A stretch of DNA of 64,000 nucleotides from Arenicola marina. Its lineage: Eukaryota > Annelida > Polychaeta > Arenicolidae. The stretch is from assembly GCA_964019135.1 (NCBI GenBank), contig OZ025258.1, positions 11,551,961-11,615,960 of the forward strand. The letters run 5' to 3'. The notes below the pieces were generated by a model, which saw only the letters and a list, made by a program, of their open reading frames with translations, did no database searches and had not been told where the DNA came from. Position numbers and translations under genes: made by a program. Of the stretch, positions 49,068 through 60,200 are shown piece by piece. How positions within the stretch are numbered: the stretch's first letter is position 1; each line of letters begins with the position of its first letter.

Positions 49068-50055
49068 CCTCTCGGGCTGATACCTATCTAGGGCTTCAGC
49101 AGCGCACGCCGCGCGAGAAGTCTATTTGAACCTATATCCCTATTTATTGCGCCGCAAATAGCAGCATTTTTCACAGTTTCGGCATAATAACGTTTAATGG
49201 GGACGATACCTGGACGAAACCCAAAACGCGGTCCCCCACACCCCACCATCCAACGCCCCCAGTCTCTATGTGTTTTTCTCCCTACAATCGTGTCGAACGT
49301 GCTGTGATTTATGCCTCCAACGATGCGCTCTTCCGTTTGACGACGTTTATGACATCCGGATTCCGGCCAAAACATACATCCAGGCCGACAAATTGCGCCA
49401 ATTATACCCTCATTTATTGGGAACGGTGTCACATTTAAGCCATCACATGCTCCCGCACATGGACGATCATGATATACTGACCTATAATACAGCTCCGTTG
49501 GTGGCCGTTGATATGTGTATTTGTCATCGGTAAACCCGTTAAAGTGTTGGTGTCACGTATTTTTTTAGTTCAAAGTTAACTTTGGCAATGGACCGATCCA
49601 GGCTGTCAATCATTCACTGACGTCACCGTTGCTGTTAGCCAATCATGTGGTGAAAATAGGGCTTCCACGTGGTTAAGTCGGACAAACAGGTCGGACAAAC
49701 AAAGCAGCATGTCACTTTCGTGTCAATTTCAGTGATTCTCACTTGTACCTACCATCAGCTATGATTGTCAATTTTATACTCACGAGTAAGGCAAAAGGAC
49801 TCAAGCGTGGGCGGGGCATAGTGTCGGAGCCTGGATTGGTCTATTGAAGATAAACAAATAAGCTTGCCCTTGATTGAAGGGAAATTCCGCCATGGCGCCA
49901 CAAGCTTCAAATGTGAACCTCAGTCCCTTACATTCGCTCAGCTGTGTAGTGTTTTCATGTTTGAGTGATTGTGATTGGAAAAGATAATACAAATAAGTGT
50001 CACTGTTGCCTAGATCTACCATATATATTTAGAACAATACTACCACATTGCAGCG
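49068..50055. other. intergenic between copies C and D
   Basis: The 5' flank of copy C comes first, with a weak TATA-like AATAAATA on the minus strand at 49141-49148. The head of dispersed repeat 2 follows at 49538-49590, then dispersed repeat 1 at 49605-49835. No gene recognised. Confidence 0.5.
49605..49835 (+). repeat. dispersed repeat 1, copy 3
   Basis: Same landmarks as the copy at 385-625, in the same orientation. It directly follows a fragment of dispersed repeat 2 (49538-49590), so the two may be parts of one longer element. Confidence 0.6.
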
Positions 50056-50059
50056 TCAG

Positions 50060-50385
50060 GCTTGCAATGCACCTGAGGCCGCCAATCTGAGACCACAGTG
50101 TCTGAGACCGCAAGTCTGAGACGACACGTCTGAGACGGCAAGTCTGAGACGGCAAGACGGCAAGTCTGAGACGGCAAGTCTGAGACGGCAAGTCTGAGAC
50201 GGCAAGTCTGAGAAGTCTGAGACGGCAAGTCTGAGACGGCAAGTCTGAGACGGCAAGTCTGAGACGGCAAGTCTGAGACGGCAAGTCTGAGACGGCAAGT
50301 CTGAGACGGCAAGTCTGAGACGGCAAGTCTGAGACCGCAAGTCGGAGACCGCACGTCTGAGACCGTAATTCTCAGACCGCAGTTA
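50060..50385. repeat. 14-base minisatellite
   Basis: About 20 copies of GTCTGAGACGGCAA. A sister form, GTCTGAGACTGCAA, fills 50632-50795 and 52860-52985. The AVSDLQSQTCSLRL-type frames are translations of this repeat. Confidence 0.95.
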
Positions 50386-50622
50386 GAGAGCTCGCCTTGA
50401 GTGCTCTGGCCAACTGAGAGCCTAACGGCGCGTGGATCGGTGGTTCGAGCCCCGCTGTGGTCATGTCTGTGTGGTCGCAGGATAAAGATCCCATGTCCTT
50501 CTTCGTAAGGAGTAACGGGTTACCCCCGGGGACATGGTTCCACTCTCCCTTCCTTCTCCCATTGACGCCATATAACCAAAATGGGGTTAAAGCGTCTTGA
50601 ATGTACAACAACCAATCCAAGA
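50384..50622 (+). mobile_element. tRNA-SINE, nearly full length
   Basis: It begins within the A-box head (GTTAGAGAGCTCGCC), has B box GGTTCGAGCCCCGC, and ends in AAAGCGTCTTGAATGTACAA and CAACCAATCC. It is flanked on both sides by 14-base minisatellite, suggesting the array spread around the SINE. Confidence 0.8.
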
Positions 50623-51846
50623 CCGCATGTCCGAGATCGCAAGTCTGAGATCGCAAGTCTGAGACTGCAAGTCTGAGACTGCAAGTCTGAGACTGCAAGT
50701 CTGAGACTGCAAGTCTGAGACTGCAAGTCTGAGACTGCAAGTCTGAAACTGCAAGTCTGAGACTGCAAGTCTGAAACTGCAAGTCTGATACTTGTCTGTG
50801 TCTTGTCGTGTCTGTGGGGTCGCAGGATAAATATCCCATGTCCTTCTTCGCAAAGAGTAACAGGTTACCCCCTTGGGACATGGCTCCACTCTCCCTTCTT
50901 CCTCCCATTGACGCCATATAACCAAAAGTGGTTAAAGCGTCTTGAATATACAGTGTAAGCTCTACTCTGCCATATTTGGTACATATCCTAAAATGTTGAT
51001 ACGATACAAATAATATATTCTCCCTGTTACGATAAAGTAATCTCGATAAAGACAAATATAAATGCCTCGAATCCTTCCATATGACGGTGCCAATTCACCT
51101 CTCTAGGGGTCGTGTTGCCACACAAGAGTCGAACCAGATACCGGCTGGTCACACATGTCAATCTTGTGACGTCGTAGAATAATTTTTAAACTGCGTTCAT
51201 ATGCAATGCTCCCGGAACAGATCTGTCCTTAGTTTCACAACTGTGACTAAAGCGCTTACTTACGGAACAGATGGAAGACAGAAAAAAGGTAACTTTTTAT
51301 TTAAAACACATTCTTATTTGGTAATTTTCAGTTGACTTTGAACTGATGTAAAATAGCGTGACATCAAAGCTTCAGCACACGGGTGTAACACATCAATAAA
51401 CTTCGGACAGAGACCTTTTCATTTGTCGTATATTCACCGAGTGTAAAGCCTCCTTATTGCGAGAGAGTTCTAGTGTTTACTGCTGTTTAAACAGCGAAGG
51501 CGCCTCTCTCCGATCTGACTGAACCCTCCTCCGCAAAATGTATTGTAATAGTAACCTTAACGTTGAAATAACGTTGCCATCACTGTCCGTGTGGCTTGTC
51601 TAGAGTAGCAATATATCAAATTAAATGTCCCAACCGTTGTCGCACTGTCGTACCTTTGTTTTGGCATTTCAGTGATGGCTATTCTACACAACAGAACTCA
51701 TACAAGACAGATACTTGCTTCCATTAACATCGAATCTTTATTGATAATCCGGCGGGAATTCAGTTGTTAGACAGCCAAAGAGGTCAACTCTGGATAAGCA
51801 GAAATTCCTTCTCTAAAATACTATAGAACTAAACTATAGAAAGTGA

Positions 51847-51852
51847 TTTATT
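51847..51852 (-). terminator. poly(A) signal after distal last exon of copy D
   Basis: AATAAA on the minus strand, 184 bases beyond the stop at 52036. It is the duplicate of the signal at 54034-54039. Confidence 0.55.
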
Positions 51853-52035
51853 CACCACAAGAACATTATACACGTCACAAATCGTCGCGGCAAACATAGA
51901 GATAAATAAAGATAGTAGTGAATCTCACATATTATCCGATGCAGAACTTATCCGGTATTTCTCCTAATAGCTCAACAAATCATTCAATGTATAGATATCA
52001 ACCTGTGCCATTTAGAGATGAAGTGATGTCCGGCA

Positions 52036-52352
52036 TCACTCTGCTCTGCCTGTCAGGTTCATGAAGCCGCTTTGCTCCAGAGACTCCCGCAAGGGGAAGT
52101 ACACGTCCGCCGTGGCGGCCTGTCGTTGCAGACTCTCCAGGAAGAGGTCGGCGTTCTCCCATCCGGATTCGTAGGCATACCACTCGAGGTCGGCGACCGT
52201 CTCCAGTCGTTCCAGCTCATCCACGGCGTACTGCAGACCGCGGCGGTAGTTGTACGCTGTGCGTACCGCCTCGTCGTACCCGGTAGCCAAGGCGGCGTCG
52301 ATTACGCCAAAGGACTCCAGCACGTCGTACATCTGGCGAAGGTCTCTGGACT
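52036..52352 (-). CDS. duplicate terminal exon of copy D
   Basis: It has an acceptor CCTGCAG, an open frame of 104 residues in the same phase and a stop, as in the proximal exon at 54539-54223. Two residues differ: Arg in PLRESLEQ (Leu in the other) and Val in DEAVRTAYN (Leu in the other). In both cases copy C shows which state is likely ancestral (PLLESLEQ, EAVRTAYN), so each duplicate has one derived change. It could be reached only if the proximal exon and its poly(A) site are skipped. Confidence 0.7.
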
Positions 52353-54033
52353 CTGCAGGTTACACACCAACAAATGTAAAGACACAATCGTGTTATATAA
52401 TCCACATCGCCAGTTATGCTTTGTTTTGCTATGGCTTCAAAATCACATTGACTTGTCAGTGGCAACGTAAATATACCGCGGTTCAGTTCAATTTGGCTAC
52501 ATTTTATGACCAATTACTGTCGTTTAACAAAGATAACGAGTAGATAGATGCCAAACGTATTGTGAGGCTTTGTTATAAAGTAATAGTGGATTTTGTTTAG
52601 TGCACCATGTACATGTAATAGCCGAGAATGCTTCCATTCCCTTCATTCCCCACTTATTGATTATGCCGGGAGACTAGGTTTCATCTTTACCAACTCGCTT
52701 TTGTTTCCGACAGGCAAAAGAAAAGTGAAGTAATTCATCTGCACGGTTTTTGGGTGTTTTTTTTCTGGGCTTTTTTTTGGGGGTGGGGGGAGGGGGGGGG
52801 GTAATGGGGAGGGTATAATAAAAAATACCAGAGAGTATTAAATGGCGGGAAAAGTTAATTGCAAGTCTGAGACTGCAAGTCTGAGACTGCAAGTCTGAGA
52901 CTGCAAGTCTGAGACTGCAAGTCTGAGACTGCAAGTCTGAGACTGCAAGTCTGAGACTGCAAGTCTGAAACTGCAAGTCTGATACTTGTCTGTGTCTTGT
53001 CGTGTCTGTGGGTCGCAGGATAAAGATCCCATGTCCTTCTTCGCAAAGAGTAACAGGTTACCCCCTTGGGACATGGCTCCATTCTTCCTTCTTTTTCCAA
53101 TTGACGCCATATAACCAAAAGTGGTTAAAGCGTCTTGAATATACAGTGTAAGCTCTACTCCGCTATATTTGGTACATATCCTAAAATGTTGATACGATAG
53201 GAATAATATATTCTCCATGTTACGATAAAGTAATCTCGAAAAAGACAAATATAAATGTCTCGAATCCTTCTATATGACGGTGCCAATTCACCGCTCTAGG
53301 GGTCGTGTTGCCACACAAGAGTCGAACCAGACACCGGCTGGTCACACATGTCAATCCGTCGTAGAATAATTTTTAAACTGCGTTCATATGCAATGCTCCC
53401 GGAACAGATCTGTCCTTAGTTTCACAACTTTGACTAAAGCGCTTACTTACGGAACAAATGGAAGACAGCAAAAAAGTAACTTTTTATTTAAAACACATTC
53501 TTATTTGGTAATTTTCAGTTGACTTTGAACTAAAGTAAAATAGCGTGGCATCAAAACTTCAGCACACGGGTGTAACACATCAATAAACTTCGGACAGAGG
53601 CCTTCTCATTTGTCGTATATTCACCGAGTGTAAAGCCTCCTTATTGCGAGAGAGTTCTGGTGTTTACTGCTGTTTTAACAGCGAAGGCGCCTCCCTCCGA
53701 TCTGACTGAACCCTCCTCCGCCAAATATTTTGTAATAGTAACCTTAACGTTGAAATAACGTTGCCATCGCTGTCCGTGTGGCTTGTCTAGAGTAGCAATA
53801 TATCAAATTAAATGTCCCAACCGTTGTCGCACTGTCGTTCCTTTGTTTTGGCATTTCAGTGATGGTCATTCTACACAACAGAACTCATACAAGACAGATA
53901 CTTGCTTCCATTAACATCGAATCTTTATTGATAATCCGGCGGGAATTCAATTGTTAGACAGCCAAAGAGGTCAACTCTGGATAAGCAGAAATTCCTTCTC
54001 TAAAATACTATAGAACTAAACTATAGAAAGTGA

Positions 54034-54039
54034 TTTATT
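54034..54039 (-). terminator. poly(A) signal after proximal last exon of copy D
   Basis: AATAAA on the minus strand, 184 bases beyond the stop at 54223. Confidence 0.6.
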
Positions 54040-54222
54040 CACCACAAGAACATTATACACGTCACGAATCGTCGCGGCAAACATAGAGATAAATAAAGAT
54101 AGTGGTGAATCTCACATGTTATCCGATGCAAAACTTATCCGGTATTTCTCCTAATAGCTCAACAAATCATTCAATGTATAGATATCAACCTGTGCCATTT
54201 AGAGATGAAGTGATGTCCGGCA

Positions 54223-57200
54223 TCACTCTGCTCTGCCTGTCAGGTTCATGAAGCCGCTTTGCTCCAGAGACTCCAGCAAGGGGAAGTACACGTCCGCCGT
54301 GGCGGCCTGTCGTTGCAGACTCTCCAGGAAGAGGTCGGCGTTCTCCCATCCGGATTCGTAGGCATACCACTCGAGGTCGGCGACCGTCTCCAGTCGTTCC
54401 AGCTCATCCACGGCGTACTGCAGACCGCGGCGGTAGTTGTACGCTGTGCGTAGCGCCTCGTCGTACCCGGTAGCCAAGGCGGCGTCGATTACGCCAAAGG
54501 ACTCCAGCACGTCGTACATCTGGCGAAGGTCTCTGGACTCTGCAGGTTACACACCAACAAATGTAAAGACACAATCGTGTTATATAATCCACATCGCCAG
54601 TTATGCTTTGTTTTTTGCTATCGCTTCAAAATCACATTCACTTGTTAGTGGCAACGTAAATATACCGCGGTTCAGATTTAAATTTGGCTACATTTTATGA
54701 CCAATTACTGTCGTTTAACAAATATAACGAGTCGATAAATGCCAAACGTATTGTGAGGCTTTGTTATAAAGTAATAGTGGATTTTGTTTAGTACACCATG
54801 TACATGTAATAGCCGAGAATGCTTCCATTCCCTTCATTCCTCACTTATTGATTATGCCGGGAGACTAGGTTTCATCTTTACCAACTCGCTTTTGTTTCCG
54901 ACAGGCAAAAGAAAAGTGAAGTAATTTATCTGCACGGTTTTTGGGTGTTTTTTTCTGGGCTTTTTTTTTGGGGGGGGGGTAATGGGGAGGGTATGATAAA
55001 AAATACCAGAGAGTATTAAATGGCGGGAAAAGTTAATTAGCCAGATGGGCTGTCAATGCACGTTCGACTTCATCCGTACGTTAAAGTTACAACTGCGAGT
55101 AGGTTGTGAAAAGTGCGGAGGGGATATCTCGGAACGGCCGAAGAAGTCGCAACTGGGTAAGACGCGAAAAACGACACTTGTATTCAAGTGTCATGGCTTA
55201 ACCGACTGCGTTAATGCTGACCCTACATCACACATCATGACGTCACGCCAATATACACATCATGATGTCACGCTCATATGCACATCATGACGTCACACCC
55301 ATATACACATGACGTCACGCCCATATACACATCATGACGTCAAGCCCATATACACATGTACATACCTTGTGTATTTTATGTTCACTCCTTTCTTGTACAC
55401 AAAGCGGTTTGCGTAGTGAATGCATATTATAACAAACATATATGAATATGGTACAAAATCACTACAGTCTTATAATTTACCTAAGATGTTGCACGTGAAA
55501 TTGTGCAACGCCTCCCGGTCGTCCAAATCTAGTCCAGTCCACGATTCCACGATCATTCGCATATAATCACCCTGGCCTGGGTATGGGCTAGAGTATCTGT
55601 AACAAAAGATGGCAGCCTAATGCATCTTATTCTATCTGTAATTCTATCTTTGGGTTCGAGTATCTGTAACAAAAGATGGCAGCCTAATGCATCTTATTCT
55701 ATCTGTAATTCTATCTTTGGGTTCGAGTATCTGTAACAAAAGATGGCAGCCTAATGCATCTTATTCTATCTGTAATTCTATCTTTGGGTTCGAGTATCTG
55801 TAACAAAAGATGGCAGCCTAATGCATCTTATTCTATCTGTAATTCTATCTTTGGGTTCGAGTATCTGTAACAAAAGATGGCAGCCTAATGCATCTTATTC
55901 TATCTGTAATTCTATCTTTGGGTTCGAGTATCTGTAACAAAAGATGGCAGCCTAATGCATCTTATTCTATCTGTAATTCTATCTTTGGGTTCGAGTATCT
56001 GTAACAAAAGATGGCAGCCTAATGCATCTTATTCTATCTGCAATTCTATCTTTGGGTTCGAGTATCTGTAACAAAAGATGGCAGCCTAATGCATCTTATT
56101 CTATCTGTAATTCTATCTTTGGGTTCGAGTATCTGTAACAAAAGATGGCAGCCTAATGCATCTTATTCTATCTGCAATTCTATCTTTGGGTTCGAGTATC
56201 TGTAACAAAAGATGGCAGCCTAATGCATCTTATTCTATCTGTAATTCTATCTTTGGGTTCGAGTATCTGTAACAAAAGATGGCAGCCTAATGCATCTTAT
56301 TCTATCTGTAATTCTATCTTTGGGTTCGAGTATCTGTAACAAAAGATGGCAGCCTAATGCATCTTATTCTATCTGTAATTCTATCTTTGGGTTCGAGTAT
56401 CTGTAACAAAAGATGGCAGCCTAATGCATCTTATTCTATCTGTAATTCTATCTTTGGGTTCGAGTATCTGTAACAAAAGATGGCAGCCTAATGCATCTTA
56501 TTCTATCTGTAATTCTATCTTTGGGTTCGAGTATCTGTAACAAAAGATGGCAGCCTAATGCATCTTATTCTATCTGTAATTCTATCTTTGGGTTCGAGTA
56601 TCTGTAACAAAAGATGACAGCCTAATGCATCTTATTCTATCTGTAATTCTATCTTTGGGTTCGAGTATCTGTAACAAAAGATGGCAGCCTAATGCATCTT
56701 ATTCTATCTGTAATTCTATCTTTGGGTTCGAGTATCTGTAACAAAAGATGGCAGCCTAATGCATCTTATTCTATCTGTAATTCTATCTTTGGGTTCGAGT
56801 ATCTGTAACAAAAGATGGCAGCCTAATGCATCTTATTCTATCTGTAATTCTATCTTTGGGTTCGAGTATCTGTAACAAAAGATGACAGCCTAATGCATCT
56901 TATTCTATCTGTAATTCTATCTTTGGGTTCGAGTATCTGTAACAAAAGATGACAGCCTAATGCATCTTATTCTATCTGTAATTCTATCTTTGGGCTAGAG
57001 TATCTGTAACAAAAGATGGCAGCCTAATGCATCTTATTCTATCTGTAATTCTATCTTTGGGTTAGAGTATCTGTAACAAAAGATGGCAGCCTAATGCATC
57101 TTATTCTATCTGTAATTCTATCTTTGGGTTAGAGTATCTGTAACAAAAGATGGCAGCCTAATGCATCTTATTCTATCTGTAATTCTATCTTTGGGTTCGA

Positions 57201-60200
57201 GTATCTGTAACAAAAGATGACAGCCTAATGCATCTTATTCTATCTGTAATTCTATCTTTGGGTTCGAGTATCTGTAACAAAAGATGACAGCCTAATGCAT
57301 CTTATTCTATCTGTAATTCTAACTTTGGGCTAGAGTATCTGTAACAAAAGATGGCAGCCTAATGCATCTTATTCTATCTGTAATTCTATCTTTGGGTTAG
57401 AGTATCTGTAACAAAAGATGGCAGCCTAATGCATCTTATTCTATCTGTAATTCTATCTTTGGGTTAGAGTATCTGTAACAAAAGATGGCAGCCTAATGCA
57501 TCTTATTCTATCTGTAATTCTATCTTTGGGTTAGAGTATCTGTAACAAAAGATGGCAGCCTAATGCATCTTATTCTATCTGTAATTCTATCTTTGGGTTC
57601 GAGTATCTGTAACAAAAGATGGCAGCCTAATGCATCTTATTCTATCTGTAATTCTATCTTTGGGTTCGAGTATCTGTAACAAAAGATGACAGCCTAATGC
57701 ATCTTATTCTATCTGTAATTCTATCTTTGGGCTAGAGTATCTGTAACAAAAGATGGCAGCCTAATGCATCTTATTCTATCTGTAATTCTATCTTTGGGTT
57801 AGAGTATCTGTAACAAAAGATGGCAGCCTAATGCATCTTATTCTATCTGTAATTCTATCTTTGGGTTAGAGTATCTGTAACAAAAGATGGCAGCCTAATG
57901 CATCTTATTCTATCTGTAATTCTATCTTTGGGTTAGAGTATCTGTAACAAAAGATGGCAGCCTAATGCATCTTATTCTATCTGTAATTCTATCTTTGGGT
58001 TAGAGTATCTGTAACAAAAGATGGCAGCCTAATGCATCTTATTCAATTCTTAGTCGTTCCCCATTTTCCATGTTCTATTTGCTGACATTTTGTATAAAAA
58101 AATGTCTTTCGAATATACTGTGCTCTTGCAATCCGTGGCAACTGATTGCAATGGTGATAGTACGGATTAAACTTATGTCAATTTAATCCATTGGCTTTCC
58201 AGTTCCGAGCTCCGTTTTTGTGTGCAATACCGTTGCACAATTACTCAATTCAAACAGTACAGTTTCGGAGGAGAATCGTTTCGTTACTAAAGCCCAAGTA
58301 CCCTCCAACAATGAAAATTACTGGCGAGCAGAGTTCTCAGATTGAATCACATTACGAATATACTGATATTCACGAAGCTACCGATAACAGTAGATTGGTG
58401 GATATGAATCTATCGATTTATGAATGAGATGACGTCATGGTTTGCTAATGATGGACGAGGACGCAAGGTCTGGGTTGGTTGGAAGATGTAGTCGTTTAGC
58501 TTATTTAAAGTTACTTATCGAGCTCTTTACCGCCAAATCTAAAGAGGGTTGAAATACAAATAAGAATCAGTAGTTTAATCATCCAACATTTCTTTTGTCT
58601 ATATTCCACGTATGCCAGACGGCCAAATGAAGTCTCTTAGCCTTGCCCGTGATATCAATTAACCACAGGTTTTCAACTTAGTGGTACACGTCATCAGTTT
58701 GTGCGCTACGCGATGCTTTGTCATAAGTAGCAGTACCAAGTTCCGCGGTACTGCAATATCACAAATCACAAATAGTGATATATATATGTCGCCTGGGCTC
58801 AGATTTAGAAGGAAAAGCTCGACAAGCAGCTTTAACTGGTTGCCATGTCCAGTACTGAAGAATAGATTCGAATCCTGGTAAGGATAAATTCACGAGAACG
58901 TATTGATTCGAGCGAATACATGAGGCGGTACCAAATTGAGTTAATCAATCCCTAGTTCACTCATTAACTGTTGATTCGTACATAATAATCAACTTGTAGC
59001 AAAAGAATGAAAGTGGTTTTAATGGTGAAGGATGCATTCGTGAACTTCATTTAGGATGGCGTCACTGCTGTGGGTTACATGGCCAACTTACACAAGCAGA
59101 TCCAAGGCGGCATCGAGCGGCGCCATGACGTGGTCACATGACTGGATGACTTCCGGTGGGGGTGGCTGAGGTATAGCTTCGTCCGTGATCAGGCCTACAC
59201 CATGACAACAAAACGCCCTGTTTACTAAAAGCATCATACTGAAAATTGTACCTCGTACATACGATGTCCAAGATGTTAAAGACGACAATGCACATACTTT
59301 ATGAACAGTTTGAGTTTAAATATATGGCGGAAACAAGATTCAGTGCAACTGCTTCTATGCTTGAGTTATGCTAACGCTGTTGACAAGAGCGAATTGGTGA
59401 TGTGAAACCGCAAAACGTATGCAGTTCATGCTGAAAGAATTACAGTGATCAAATTTAGCAGAGCCACCGCCCTTACCCTATATGATACCTAAGATCAAAT
59501 TAATTTCAAGTAAAATGAGTAGGCTAACCAGCAATCTTTTGAATGCCTTCAGGATCAAGTCCAAGGAAGCCCGTGCGATAGATGGTTTCGACAAGCTGTA
59601 AGACAGTAAGTTGCAGCTCGTGCTGAAACCCGATCGCGGTCACACCAGGCAGCAAATCCCTGGCAATCAGCAGTTCGCCAGCCAACAGGTCGTACGTGAA
59701 ACGCGCCATATGGAAGGTCACGTCAAGGTCTTCCAGTATACGCTTCAGCTCTTGCAGCGACGTCGCTTCTGGGGGAGCGTAAACAGAAGAAAATGTCGAA
59801 AAATTGAGTCGTAAATTGCACAATTCTCTCAACGTTATTATTAGCATAGCGCCACGAGACTACATTCTGTCCATATTTTTTAAATCTGCGCCTCGTTGAC
59901 TGATTGGTTGATTGGTTAATTGGTTGGCTTGAGCAGCAAAGCCAAATCAAGGAGCTCAACATCGACGCCTTTCAAACAACGCGATGGGGTGTGGGTTTTT
60001 TTCGACACGAGTATAGATAGACGTTCGCATAGCAAGTCGCAAACCCCCAAACCCTGGCATGATGGCTGGCTTGGCAGGGTAGCTTTCAGACCAGTCAAAT
60101 AGAGACTAGTCAATGAAATAGGAGGCGTATAAATATGTATATATTTATAAGAGAGTATTTGCGCTATGGAATATGTGTCATTAATATTAAATCTAGTTTA

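Larger units (their letters stand above)
50660..55038. repeat. 2.19-kb tandem duplication spanning the last exon of copy D
   Basis: Unit 1 runs from about 50660 to 52858, unit 2 from 52859 to 55038. Each holds part of a 14-base array, a 5'-truncated SINE (50797-50956; 52984-53150), 3' flank, poly(A) signal, the last exon (52352-52036; 54539-54223) and intron up to AAAAGTTAATT. The exons are 2,187 bases apart. The junction at 52858/52859 joins GTTAATT directly to GCAAGTCTGAGACTG. Confidence 0.93.

Noticed and set aside
50000..53248. Cys-containing repeat frames (SDLQSQTCSLRLAV)
   Set aside because: They come from the 14-base minisatellite and adjacent SINE, are open in several frames, and have no gene context.
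55591..58044. Resemblance to a CRISPR array
   Set aside because: The 67-base units are directly contiguous with no variable spacers, no cas genes are present, and the DNA is eukaryotic.
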